Positions 46,231-57,670 of a stretch of DNA of 64,000 nucleotides are shown here, piece by piece. The stretch is from Mycocentrospora acerina (lineage: Eukaryota > Ascomycota > Dothideomycetes > Pleosporales): NCBI GenBank assembly GCA_022701365.1, contig JAKUHH010000068.1:125189-189188 (forward strand), read 5' to 3'. The translations under genes and the position numbers were made by a program. The notes beneath the pieces were generated by a model that ran no database searches, had not been told where the DNA came from, and saw nothing but the letters and a program-made list of their open reading frames with translations. The first letter of the stretch is position 1. The number at the start of each line of letters is the position of its first letter.

Positions 46231-47802
46231 TAGGGATAGGCAAAGCTGGGTGGCTAGAATTGGTATGGGCGACTGAGGATTGTGCTGATTGTACAACTAC
46301 TGCCCTGACGCGCTGGCGACAACCTGTAACGGTTTGATATAGGCAACTCAACGCTAAATTATGTCACACTTGGAGTGCATTCAGATATTTGGTCTGATGT
46401 TACCTGTAAATGCTCAAAGATTGATACAAGTAAACATTCAAAGCGTTCATGACTGAGGGTGTTGGAAGGCCGCTTAAAGAAGTAAGGTTGTGCACTGGGT
46501 TGACGCACAAATTAGCATATCATTTTTGACAGGTATGCCAAATTACCCACCCACATCAGTCGATCACAAGTCTTCATCATTTTGGCGGTTGGGAGGCATT
46601 TATTTTGGTAATTTGAGAGTTTCGTAGAGCAAAAACTTCCCGCATCTCTGTTTAGTTCGGCATTGCTGTATAGTTTGGAAAGCTTTCTTGAACGACGACA
46701 TTCTCTAGGAAAAAACCACTTAATGCTAGTAACAGAAAGTTTAATTGTTTCGTTGGAGGCAAAGTTTGTGAAATTGGGAACAATGAATCTTAATGGAAAG
46801 ACGTGGAAAGGGTGTGGGATATTAAGAAAAAAGAGCATCTTTTATAATTTTCGGGAATCAATTTGCAAATAAGCTTGCTTTACTAAAGGCCATCAAAACG
46901 TGGTTTGACTAGTAATTGCTTTATTAATATCATTTCGGCTTGTCGAAATATGTTTGGAAGTTCCTGATTTGAAGCAGACACAAGATCTCGGTCAACCAAA
47001 ATAGTAGGAATCAAGCCTCTTCGCTAGCACTTCAATGTGATGCAAAGGTAGGAGTAAAACACCTTACTTACGATTCCTACGGTGCTAAACAGTTCTAATG
47101 AATCGCCACCATTCGTCTTTTTAATCTTTCTTCTGTCTTTTTTATTCTTTAAGGTGGTTTCCGTAACCTCCAATGCATAGGCTTATGTCCCGCTAATTCA
47201 ACTGACCGAAATGCAAGAACGCGAACGAACCACGTAAGCACGTGTAATTACGTCATCGATACAAGGTCTTCCCCACGATGCAAAAGCAAACACCTCAACA
47301 CTTGCCAAACCACTCATATCATGTCTCAATGTGACCTTGGCATCGCTATTCAGTAAATTTCACTTGTGCAGTGTGTACCCTTGAGTTTCAACCCCTGTCT
47401 GCGCCCCTAAAGTCTGCAGGGCGTGATGCGCTACTGCTTGCTCGCGCAGCTTTAGACTAACAAATCAAATGGATTCTGTGGGATAATACAACACTCGCCA
47501 TATCTGCCCACAGAAACGGTGGATTCAGTGTCCAGGTCATTTCTCGCCACAGCTCTCCTCATTGCCATTTGCGACCACAAGCTCCGTGGCGGAGACTGTA
47601 GACTGTAGATCTCCTGGCGGTGAGTGAGGTCATCGACCGGGATTCTGACCAGTTGTCGAGGCGCACATAGCACTCCAGGATTTGAGTCGGTTCTGCAGAG
47701 CTGAAACCTCTCGTCATCCATCCGATATTCTGTGTCGCGCTTTCTTCCTGCTTCCACCTCGTTGTTGTTCTCTTGCGTGTCTTTCTATCATTGGTTGATT
47801 GC
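46231..47802. other. Intergenic region
   Basis: About 1.6 kb, with no gene recognised. Confidence 0.5.
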
Positions 47803-49259
47803 ATGCCCAACGCTCCATACATGACTATGTCTCGCCCGCAATCTCTTCCCGATTTCTCAGACCTCATGGACGCGTCGATGCCTTTGTTTGAACCGAATCG
47901 TCAACCTCGGCGATCAACATCTCCGGACCGCGCACAATTAATGGGCAGAGCGGCAGGCAGAAGAAAACAGTATAGTATGTCCAGCATGTCCACCAGCATG
48001 TCTTCCATGCATTCGTCCAACTTGAACAACATGTCGCTCGCGACAGGCTTGATCATGAACAGTGAGGGGCAGAATGCACCGCTCAAGTCGCCGCGGAAGA
48101 AGACAATGGAAGACGGATCGTCGTGGTTGGAGATTGACATGGCAAAGACGGGAAGTCAGGAAGGAGGGACTTTGTTTTATGCATATGCTCTGAAGGTGTG
48201 TCCTTACTTTTTGCGCCTCCGTGGTTTAAGTAGACTGACATACCATGACAGAGCGACTTCACCAGCTCTCCGCCGTCTGTCCTGACTTTTGCTTCGGCCG
48301 CCATTTGCACTCAGTGGTGGGCAATTGTCCAGCGCGAATACACCTCGGCTACTCGACCCAGCCCACAACTCTTCGTGATCAAGAGCGAAGACCTGTCCAA
48401 TATGCAGGACGACTCCAAGTTCTCTGAGCTTCGCAATCTGTGGTTCTGTACCGCGCAGGACAGCTCAAATACTTCGACATCCATCATCCCTCTCCAATCT
48501 GTCGACGGACGCCCTCTCAGCTCGCCCATCGCACTGCAAGCCCCTATCACGGATTCCCCACCCGCAAACGACACTATCGATGCCTTGACAGCTAAGCTTG
48601 ACAAATTGGCCACGATCGTCTCCGACAACGCTGAACACATCCACGCCCTTTCTGTTGCACAGTCGGCCGGCCTGCAACGCATGCAGCAATTCAATGAATC
48701 AACTACGACACAAATAAAGGCTCTGGCGGACACACAAGCGAAGCTACAACGCCTCGTCGAAGAAAATGCTTCTCACTACATAGCTCTGAGTAATTCTACG
48801 TTTCGTAGTCAAGAACAGATAAAGGATACATTTACAGCCGCTACCACGCAGATCAAAAATCTTGTTGGGAACCAGACACAAATGGCCAACACTTGTGGAG
48901 ACATGATGCGAAGTATTGAGTCTCTGAGCTCATCCGTTACTCGCCTTGACACTTCAGTCCAGCAAAATAACATTCCGGAATACATTTCTGATGACATGTT
49001 TAGCGCAATGGCGAAGCGTATCGCGCCTCCGCCACGAAAATTGAACAAGCGCATTAGAGGTGTATGGTATGAATACGACCCGAGCTATGTTCCTACTATG
49101 AGGGAGGAGGCACACGCAGCAGCAAAAACGCCGAGGAAGTTGAACACTACTTGTGCGGGTGTCGAAACTCCAGCGAAGAGACCGGGGACGCCGAGGAAAT
49201 TGACAGGCGTAGAGCCGGTCAAAACGGTAAAGACAGTGAAGGCGCCGAAGAAGCTATAG
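47803..49259 (+). CDS. Protein of unknown function with coiled coil and PRKL-rich basic tail
   Basis: Two exons, 47803-48195 and 48252-49259, give 466 residues. I do not recognise the family. The N-terminus is Ser- and Met-rich (SMSSMSTSMSSMHSS) and likely disordered. A short conserved-looking core spans the intron (SWLEIDMAK, FYAYALKSDF, TFASAAICTQWWAIVQREY). Residues about 230-375 are helical with heptad-like spacing (LTAKLDKLATIVSDNAEHIHAL). The C-terminus is basic and holds three PRKL units (near 408, 435 and 453), followed by Lys/Val/Pro-rich sequence, which would suit nucleic-acid or microtubule binding. ATG codons at 47821 and 47827 are alternative starts. Confidence 0.75.
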
Positions 49260-50379
49260 GAAACATCGTGCACCATCGTTTGGATTTGAAGCAAGCAAAA
49301 CGTCGGTAAGGACTAGTGGGGTGCTTAGAATTGGTAGTTTAACAGTACGATGGACGGTCAGAGTAGTAGTATGGGAACATGTACGATTACGAGATTATGT
49401 GTTTTAGGTCGCGAGGATTGAGCAGGAGTTTGGTCTTGATGATCTTCTAGATTGTTACTATTGATTACATCAGCATCCTTTCTGCTATTCTAGTTGAAAG
49501 CTCTGTGTCTTTTTAAAATTATCGATTTCACTAGTCGTAAACTTGAGATAATTGACAATATAAGAGTTTAAAAACTCTCCTTGTGCGGCAATATACCAAC
49601 GATAAAAAGCTACCAAGTCCATAATAATTCGAAGAGGTTGTCGTGCGTTGTGAAACGCTGCATAAATACTGGATACCATATTTATGCGTAACGGCTGATT
49701 CTGATGCATAGACTGAACGGAGCAGAAATAAGAAGGATGTAGGTGTTTGGAGTATATTGCACTTGGGCCTTCTATCGATGGCCCTAAGGAGTTATATAAC
49801 CAAACATTTAATGAATATACGGAAACTGTATAGCGTATGCATGAGTTGACCTGGGCATACATCAGTGCCTGCTATTACTAGCGTGCGCTTAAAGCTGCTG
49901 CCGAGCGTCGAATATAACCTTCAAGAACCACGCCAGATGTCCTCAAATATATGCTGACAAACGAGAGGCACAGGGTAACTACAATCTTTTCAAAGCATTT
50001 TAGTCTTTTGCAGTCTTTTTGATAAAACGTCAACATTCGTATGCCACCCGCTCCGTATGATAGAATTCATTTGATATAAAAGCCCAAATGCCGATATAAG
50101 TTGTTAATGAGATTACGCCTGTCAAAGTTTGCATTTTTCCACTTTGGAATCTTACCTTGATAGTTAGTTTTCTATCTTCAGCAAAAAAATGGAGGTGGGC
50201 AATAGGTTTCTGGGTTGTTGACGAACAGAGTATCGTGTACTCATTCAAGTGTATCTAGATTCAAAATGATATTGCTTTGAAAATTTTCCATAATGGCAGT
50301 AGTTTAAATGAAAATCTAGCAAGTATTGGTGAGGTCTTACGCGTCACAAGTGACATATTGTAGGAAACTTTCTTCTCCC
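49260..50379. other. Intergenic region
   Basis: About 1.1 kb. Minus-strand open frames at 49485-49862 and 50030-50248 have no recognisable domain and are not called. Confidence 0.45.
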
Positions 50380-51221
50380 TCACGCCACGATTATATTGAA
50401 CTGGCCTATCCAGTTGTAATTTGATTGATCTGTGAGGAATTCTGGGAAGTTGGCCGAGTCTTTACGCAGACGAGTCAAGTACTCCTCTAGTACTGTGATT
50501 GTAAAGACAGGATTTTCATCCCAGACGATTGTGAAGGATTTGATACAGCCGTTAAAAACGTAATAACGAGATTTATCGGTCCGGCAGTATAGTTCAAAAA
50601 ATGTAATGACTTGAGCAGTGTAATCATTTGCAATTTGGGAATAATATGTGTCGTTCTCCTTGTCCGGGACTTTTGATAAGATGAATCGGTTCGTGTGTTC
50701 ACGAAGAATTGAAAAGACAAATGTGATGTCATATGAGCAGTGATATCCGCGTTCAAAATCTGCTTCTGTTGGGTTTATGTAAATGGACATTTTTTCTTGG
50801 CAGCTTTCGAGCTGCTCTTCTTTGCTGTAGAAGGTATTGACATACAGAGGCAGCTCGGTTGCCAAGATCCGAATACCCTGGCTGCTATTTTCACATCGCC
50901 AGCGTTTCATAAGCATGGGCCTGTATTCGCTACGAATCTGGCGACAAACTTGTGTCAACGCCAGGTAAGGAATTGATGCCCCAGATCGACCATCTTCGTT
51001 CGGGAGTGGGCTCTTGAGGGTGAATATACGTTGGCTCCAATCCGTCGGGTGATTGGGCCACGATGGCAGCGCATACTCGTAAACATAGTTGCGAAGCTCT
51101 GAATATGTGTCAGCCTTTAATTTGGTATACACGAATTCAAACGAGAATAGAGAACTCACGTACCTGCTGATAGTTCAAGGAATGGGAATGATTTAGATTT
51201 GCGGCCACGATTAGGCGACAT
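50380..51221 (-). CDS. LPxEIR (2EXR/F-box-like) family protein B
   Basis: Two exons, 51221-51164 and 51098-50380, give 258 residues. The motif FPFLELSAELRNYVYEYALP is formed across the intron, with LALTQVCRQIRSEYRP about 50 residues later, as in gene A. The intron splits the Glu codon of the motif. No other domain is seen. F-box-like and 2EXR proteins may act in protein-protein contacts, but this one's role is unknown. Confidence 0.75.
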
Positions 51222-52054
51222 GATTATAAATATTGTTAGTATAAGATTGAGTTGAGGAAAGCAGATCTGCGTTACCATTGTTAGATTTTTGCAAAGAGGT
51301 TTAGCAAATGCGCTTACAGTGTTTTCAAATTGAGTTCGGTGTGTTATGCCGTCAAGTGTGGAGTACCTGTCGATGTTAGGTGTCTTTATGAGATCATGAA
51401 TTGAGCTGGCACTAAAATCTCAACAGCATACAAGTCTGATCAAGTCTCAAAGATCGCTGGTAGTGTGATTAAATAGATAGATATGACTTGAATGAGGTGT
51501 CGGGTGAGACCTTGATGATATAGTGGCTGGTCGCGAGTAAGGGAGCCTAGGGCTTACGCCAAGCTATAGGTATCCAGGTTGGTTCACAAAGACGGATACT
51601 TGAAGCAACAACATCATTAAGAATGACACGAATACAACAGCTGAATTCGGCGATAAGGCTGCCTTGGTGATACAAGTTTGTGAAAAGCTGACGTTGGCCA
51701 TTGCAACTAAAAAAATTGTAATAAATATATGAAGGAGAATGAGAAAGTTGAATAATTAAAGAAAGAAAATTGAAGAATTTGACTAGGACGTAAGTCATTT
51801 CCACATTTCCTGCTTGGAAACAGTTGATTCCTCAATTGCAGCTTTTCTTTATTTTTGGCAAGAAGCGTTGCTGCTTAGTCGTGACTTGCATCTTGACAGG
51901 AACATGCACAATACTGGTATTAACTACGCAAAATATAGTTTCCTACGTTTCGTGTTGAAATCTTCTTTGATGATAAACTCAAGATCTAATTCTATTACTA
52001 TACAATAACCTTCTCACTGTTTGATGAACTGCCTACTATTTTCCCACATACTAT
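51222..52054. other. Intergenic region
   Basis: No gene is recognised. The small open frame at 51547-51804 (minus) is AT-rich and unconvincing. Confidence 0.45.
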
Positions 52055-52900
52055 TCATAGGCCTGACCATCGATTGAAGTCTCCTGCATCTATGTCAAAC
52101 ATATCAAGAATTCTTCCAACACTCTGTACAACAATGTCGTCTACCGATTGAGGCTTTATATAAAACGCGGGAACAGGCGGAAAGATAATGCCACCGTTGT
52201 TAGTGATAGTCATCATATTGTGTAGATGAATTCCAGTCAATGGCGTCTCACGAGCAACGACGACCAGTTTTCTTCTTTCCTTTAGCGTGACGTCTGCTGC
52301 CCTCGTAATCAAATCATCGCCGTACCCATTAGCTACCGCACCCAGTGTTTTCATACTGCAAGGAACGATGACCATTCCGTGCGTGCGAAAAGAGCCGCTA
52401 GAGATAGAAGCCGAAACGTCTTGAGCTGAATAGGTCTTGAATGCGAGCGATCGAAGGTCTTTTATGGTATAGTCCGTTTCATAGGTGAGAGTGGCAGCAG
52501 CCCATTTGCTGATCACCAGGTGAGATTCAATGTTCAGACGTTGGAGTACTCGAAGAAGTTGAACTCCCAAAACTGATCCCGTTGCCCCTGTCATAGCCAC
52601 AACGATACGGATCGGAGTATGGCTTGGAGCGTGTAGTGGAAGCTTTGGTGAATGAGCTATATCGGTCTGTGCCACGCCTAGAGACTGACTCGGAGAGACA
52701 TCGTGATGATTGCTTTTGACTGGATCTTTTCGACAAGACTCGCAATGATGAGAGTTGTTGATTTCAGGACTGTTAAAAAGTCGCGACCAACTTGTTGAAG
52801 TATTGGCATGCTTTGCAGGTCGAAATGTGCGCCCATAGCGAGCTTGCTGGAAGAGATAAAAGGCACCAATCGCACCTAAGAGAAGAATCGCTAACAACAT
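52055..52900 (-). CDS. PAD1: Flavin prenyltransferase (UbiX/Pad1)
   Basis: A single exon of 281 residues. The enzyme joins a dimethylallyl group to FMN to make prenyl-FMN, the cofactor its partner decarboxylase needs. The FMN-binding start VAMTGATGSVLGVQLLRVL is at about residues 101-119, followed by THGMVIVPCSMKTLGAVANGYGDDLITRAADVTLKERRKLVVVARETPL and PPVPAFYIKPQSVDD, all diagnostic. The first 100 residues are unusual: a hydrophobic segment (2-19) suggests membrane or mitochondrial anchoring, followed by a Ser/His-rich linker. It is divergent from the UbiD-type gene across 564 bp and almost certainly works with it. Confidence 0.93.
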   Translation of the reverse strand: MLLAILLLGAIGAFYLFQQARYGRTFRPAKHANTSTSWSRLFNSPEINNSHHCESCRKDPVKSNHHDVSPSQSLGVAQTDIAHSPKLPLHAPSHTPIRIVVAMTGATGSVLGVQLLRVLQRLNIESHLVISKWAAATLTYETDYTIKDLRSLAFKTYSAQDVSASISSGSFRTHGMVIVPCSMKTLGAVANGYGDDLITRAADVTLKERRKLVVVARETPLTGIHLHNMMTITNNGGIIFPPVPAFYIKPQSVDDIVVQSVGRILDMFDIDAGDFNRWSGL

Positions 52901-53113
52901 TTCACAAGGATATATTGCGAAAGAGTAGGAAAATGAAGAAGAGTTGGGACTGGCGGGTGATTTTCGATTGATGTAGATAGATGTGCTTTAATCAGTCGCA
53001 ACTGTCTTTATATCATCCGAATTGGAGTATAAAAGCGTGAATATCATCATTCGCACATTTACATCACAAGTGTGCTAAATTTCGCCGCAATTGCACACAG
53101 ACTATTCAAGTTT

Positions 53114-53199
53114 CGGTGGTCTCGGCGACAAGACTAGATGCGTTTGTGTTTTTTTGTGGGTCTCGGCAGCTTCGGTAGTCTCGGTGGTCTCGGTCTCGG
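53114..53199. promoter_or_regulatory. Array of CGG direct repeats between PAD1 and FDC1
   Basis: CGG triplets occur at 53114 and 53123, then at 53164, 53173, 53182 and 53191, each 9 bp apart (CGG-N6-CGG), with one more at 53197. Zn2Cys6 proteins usually bind CGG half-sites, and the next gene after FDC1 encodes one. The array lies in the shared promoter, 214 bp from PAD1 and 266 bp from FDC1. A simple minisatellite is the alternative reading. Confidence 0.6.
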
Positions 53200-53464
53200 C
53201 GTGTATACTCTGTGCAATGACGAAGGTGTCAGTGTAACGCAAGTAGCCATTTCGGCCCGGGCTTGCTAGAGTTGATGGCTGTTTCGATGACCTCAGCGAA
53301 GGCTTCGGCCATGGGAAAAATATCAGTTAGTGCAAGTAGGTTTGTATATAGAGTAGGTACGACTGGCTTAGATTGACAGCAATTCATCAAGCTTTACTCA
53401 CAAGTCCGTCTCGTCATTCCGACTACTTTATAGAAGTCTACTCTAGCAATTATCATACATCACC

Positions 53465-54997
53465 ATGTCTCTAAAGAATGAGAAGATTCATATTCCGTCC
53501 GAACAATTAGAACCACATCTGAACTTTCGTTCTTTCGTGGATGCGCTGAAGGCCGACAATGACATGGTCGAAATCAACGAAGAAATCGATCCCTACCTCG
53601 AAGTCGGCGCAATAATACGCAAGGTTTGCGAGACCAATGATAAGGCGCCACTTTTCAACAATGTAAAAGGAGCAAAAGATGGTCTATGGAGAATTCTTGG
53701 AGCGCCAGCTTCCCTTAGGAACAACCCTGAACAAACGTACGGAAGAGTTGCGAGACACCTTGGACTCCCCCCTACCGCTAGCATGAAGGAAATTCTGCAG
53801 CTCATGGTCTCGCCTGCTCGCGCAGAGCCGATTGAGCCTCGAGTTGTCGAAACCGGCCCTTGCAAGGAAAACATTCTGGCTGACGGCGAATTCGACTTTA
53901 TGCAGCTACCCGCTCCTATGCTTCATCAATCGGATGGCGGCCGCTATATTCAGACGTATGGAATGCATATTGTGCAATCACCTGACGGAAAGTGGACTAA
54001 CTGGTCGATCGCTCGCGCCATGGTGAATGACAAGAACCACCTCGTGGGTCTCGTCATTCAACCTCAACATATCTGGCAAATTCATCAGATGTGGAAAAAG
54101 ATTGGAAAAGACGTTCCTTGGGCGCTTTGCTTTGGTGTACCTCCAGCTGCCATTATGGCTTCAAGTATGCCCATTCCTGACGGCGTTTCTGAGGCTTCTT
54201 ATGTCGGTGCTATGACGGGACGAGCTTTAGACCTTGTCAAATGCGAGACAAATGACCTTCACGTACCGGCAAACACGGAAATAGTGCTGGAAGGAACTCT
54301 TTCGATAACTGAAACCGCCCCCGAAGGTCCGTTTGGCGAAATGCATGGATATGTCTTCAAGGGAGATACCCATGAGTGGCCGCGCTACAAAGTAAACAAG
54401 ATAACACATCGAAATGATGCCATCATGCCCGTCTCTAACTGTGGTCGAATCACCGATGAGACGCATACTCTGATCGGATCGCTAGCTGCCGCCCAAATAT
54501 GTGAGCTGTGCCAGCGAGCGGGACTGCCAATCAAAGAAGCTTTTGCTCCCTTTGAAACTCAAGTTACATGGGTGGCGATGAAAGTCGATACTGAGAAGTT
54601 GCGGAAAATGAAGATAACACCAGAGGAGCTTCGAAAACAGGTTGGCGACTTAATATTTAGTGAAAAGGCAGGCTACACCATCCATCGCCTGGTGCTGGTG
54701 GGCGAAGACATTGATATCTACAATTTTAAGGATGTTCTTTTCGCATTCAGCACACGATGCAGGCCTGGAACTGATGAGACATTCTACCAAGAGTGCCGTG
54801 GATTCCCCCTCATCCCCTATATGTCTCACGGAACTGCGTCGCCAACTACGGGTGGAAAGGTTGTCTCGGACGCTCTTTTGCCTGTGGAATATACCACCGG
54901 CCCAGACTGGGAATTGGCTGATTTCGAGCACTCTTATCCCCAAGAATTACAGGATAAAGTGAACAGTGCTTGGGAGCGGATGGGATTTGGGGTGTGA
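53465..54997 (+). CDS. FDC1: prFMN-dependent phenylacrylic (ferulic/cinnamic) acid decarboxylase (UbiD family)
   Basis: A single exon of 510 residues, the length of fungal Fdc1. It removes CO2 from cinnamic, ferulic, coumaric or sorbic acids to give vinyl products, using prenyl-FMN from the Pad1 partner. The NWSIARAMV segment holds the conserved Arg. The APEGPFGEMHGY segment holds the two catalytic acidic residues of the Glu-Arg-Glu network. MSHGTASPTTGGKVVSDALLP near the C-terminus is also typical. It detoxifies plant phenolic acids in known fungi. It is divergent from PAD1 and followed by a Zn2Cys6 gene on the same strand. Confidence 0.95.
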   Translation: MSLKNEKIHIPSEQLEPHLNFRSFVDALKADNDMVEINEEIDPYLEVGAIIRKVCETNDKAPLFNNVKGAKDGLWRILGAPASLRNNPEQTYGRVARHLGLPPTASMKEILQLMVSPARAEPIEPRVVETGPCKENILADGEFDFMQLPAPMLHQSDGGRYIQTYGMHIVQSPDGKWTNWSIARAMVNDKNHLVGLVIQPQHIWQIHQMWKKIGKDVPWALCFGVPPAAIMASSMPIPDGVSEASYVGAMTGRALDLVKCETNDLHVPANTEIVLEGTLSITETAPEGPFGEMHGYVFKGDTHEWPRYKVNKITHRNDAIMPVSNCGRITDETHTLIGSLAAAQICELCQRAGLPIKEAFAPFETQVTWVAMKVDTEKLRKMKITPEELRKQVGDLIFSEKAGYTIHRLVLVGEDIDIYNFKDVLFAFSTRCRPGTDETFYQECRGFPLIPYMSHGTASPTTGGKVVSDALLPVEYTTGPDWELADFEHSYPQELQDKVNSAWERMGFGV

Positions 54998-55331
54998 AAG
55001 AACAAGTCGACTTAGTAGAACAATCTGTAGCGATAGAAAGGTCTTCAAAAGTCTGTCTATGAATATGCACTGCAATATTTATTTGATTAGTTTTCAAAAA
55101 TTATGTAAATTACCAATGTGAGAGTTAAGAACAACTTTTGATGAGAACTGTGTGGAGGCTCAAAGCTTGTTTTGACGAGACCGTGCGCAAGCTGATTAAC
55201 CAGAATGCTGACCGAGCTTTCCCCGATATTTTGGAATTTGAACTCTACCACCAGCAACACGACATTTCACTCAAACAACCTAATTCGATAATTGATAACA
55301 ATTTGAGTCGGTACCTGAATAAATCTTGCCG
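54998..55331. other. Short intergenic region between FDC1 and its likely regulator
   Basis: 334 bp with no gene, presumably terminator plus promoter. Confidence 0.5.
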
Positions 55332-57670
55332 ATGAACTTGTCTGACAATGCTGCAATCCCTTCGCGTGAGGAAGTGAGCGAATTTCTTCGTGCTCAGCGG
55401 AAAGGGAATCGTAAAAAAGCATGTTTTCCCTGTCATCAAAGAAAAGTCGGCTGTGACGGTTCTCGGCCCTGCAGAAGATGCGTCGATCGTGACCATCCTA
55501 ATATTTGTAGCTATGAACCTACTGAGCCAAGTAAGAAAAAACGCAAGGCTACTTCAATGGAACCGACGACGATCGACCTTACCCAAGAGGCAGCAATAGC
55601 GGCATCGATATCTGAATCTAGCACCCCGGTATCATTGGCTAGAAGCCTCACTGGCGGACAAACCCTTACACCAACAGACCAGTTTGTTGGGGACTCATCT
55701 GTTCCGGGGTTTATCATGAATGGCTTATCGCACGTGGATGAGAGGGAACTTGGCATGAGTAACACTGAACTTCGCGATCTGCTTCTTCCAGCCCTTGGTC
55801 TCGCACGAGCAGACTGTTTATCGTCCAATGAATCGAATGAGGCTACATCAGCTTTGATTCGTGCCGCAAAAGCGATGCCTCGAAGTCCCGAAGTTATCAG
55901 GTCAGTAGGAAAAAGAAAGCAAGTTCATAACACAAGCATTCGACTGATTTGAATTACTAGGCTATTTCAACAGTATAAGCAAGTTGTATACCCTCTCAAC
56001 CCCCATCCCCTTGATCTGATGACATTCGAGGCTGAGCTCGTCATATTTCTGAACAATATAGACCAGGTCAAGTCGGGTCAAGCAAATGGAACCTCTCTAC
56101 CTTGGGCTGCTGTTGTGTTCGCTATCCTTGCAGCAGGCTCGCAATTTTCTAATTTGCCGCTGAATGAGCGAACTTCTGGAAGTAAGCGCTACGGTAAGAA
56201 ATGAGCACCTGTATTAGCAACAAAACTCCAGTTTGACTAAATGGATACAGTCCGCGAGGCATTTGCATGTTTACACGCAGAAACTGGATTTATTACAGCC
56301 AGCATTCCGACTATAACTGCAATCTTGGTGCTCGTCACAGTTCTGCAAAATGACCTTGCCACTGAAGCAGCTTGGTCGTACCTCGGGCTAGCTAGCAGAC
56401 TAGCTCAAAGCCTTGGACTTCACAAAGATTCCCTGCTAGACCAATCATCAACTGATTCCCCAGAATCCTTCCTATGGTGAGTAATGATAAATCTTACCTC
56501 TCTTATCGATACATAATTGGTATTCGGGCCCAAAGGGCGCAATTTTGACTGAGCATTTTGAACATTTTGATGTCTCAGCTTTTCTATACTTATCAAGGTT
56601 TTTCTCTTCCAAGTTGCGGCATCTCTGTGTTCAAATTCGCCTGCATCATCGATTTTCGTCTCAACATTGCCTTCCCTTGCAACCACACTACCGAAAACTC
56701 TGTACTAACGGAATGTAGGAAAGCAATAGTTTGGCAAGATTGCTTGTTATCTCTGTGTTTTGGAAGACAGCCATGCACATCTTCGATCAAAAAGGGCCAC
56801 TTTTCCAGTGGTGAAACTCAAAAGACAGATCTAGGATATCGTGGAGCAATGTACCTTTTGGCATCCACGAGCCTCGGTTTCTTGGAAGAAGAATTTGCAT
56901 CGCCCGCTCAACTTTCGTCGCAAGCGTCTCGACTCCAGCACCTTGGTGATGAGACGAAGCCACAGCTCAAAACTAAGGATGCGTGTCGCTCCATCGAGGA
57001 CCATATTGAGTATCTCGCATTCCGCCTCAATACATCATTTGCTCTGGCTACTCTGCTTCGCCCCTCCTTGGAGAAAGATGATCGTTGGCAATTATTTCCA
57101 GTTGAACAAAGAGATCTTCGTAAAATGTGCGTCGATGCATGCGTTGACGCTGTAGAGTCGTTTGTTAGTCTACACAAGCTTTCTCTCGTTGCTGAGAGGT
57201 CGTGGGCCATGCTACATAATGGACTGAGCTGTGCCTTAGTACTGCTACTGGTTGATGAATCTAGGAGCGATGAGAAGATTAAGCAGCTTCAACAGCAGTT
57301 AGTCAGTATTATATCACAGTCTTCTGCAAGTAGCGATCAAGGGTCGTTGCTATGGGGCCCCCATGCTCGTGTTGTTACGGCTGTGAGATTGCTAGGTTCA
57401 GCAAGGTCAGCTAGATCACCTGTCACATTACCAGCGCAAGATGGTCCTCGAGTTAGCCTGTCGTTACAGCCATCTAATATTGATCGGTATGATACTGGAG
57501 AGATCGCTCTAGATCGAAGGACTGATTTTTTGAATGATTTCTTGAATGATATCAATAACATCAATACCAACAACAACACGTTTGACGATTTCTCTGGTCT
57601 AGATCTCAGCCAGCATTCATTGAATACGCTCTATGATTCTATTCTTTGGGGAGACTATCAAACGTTATAA
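55332..57670 (+). CDS. sdrA: Zn2Cys6 transcription factor, likely regulator of the decarboxylase pair (SdrA-like)
   Basis: Four exons, 55332-55900, 55961-56193, 56251-56476 and 56719-57670, give 659 residues. The zinc cluster at residues 31-59 has the spacing CX2CX6CX5CX2CX8C (ACFPCHQRKVGC...). The fungal regulatory domain follows, with AWSYLGLASRLAQSLGLHKD and the KAIVWQDCLLSLCFGRQP segment. The C-terminus is Asn- and Asp-rich, probably activating. In Aspergillus niger a Zn2Cys6 gene (sdrA) sits beside padA and the UbiD gene and is needed for their induction by sorbic and cinnamic acid. The same gene arrangement here supports orthology, though I could not align them. The third intron is long at 242 bp. 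Confidence 0.82.

Noticed and set aside
49485..50248. Two minus-strand open frames (125 and 72 codons)
   Set aside because: No motif recognised, and they could not be joined into a plausible gene.
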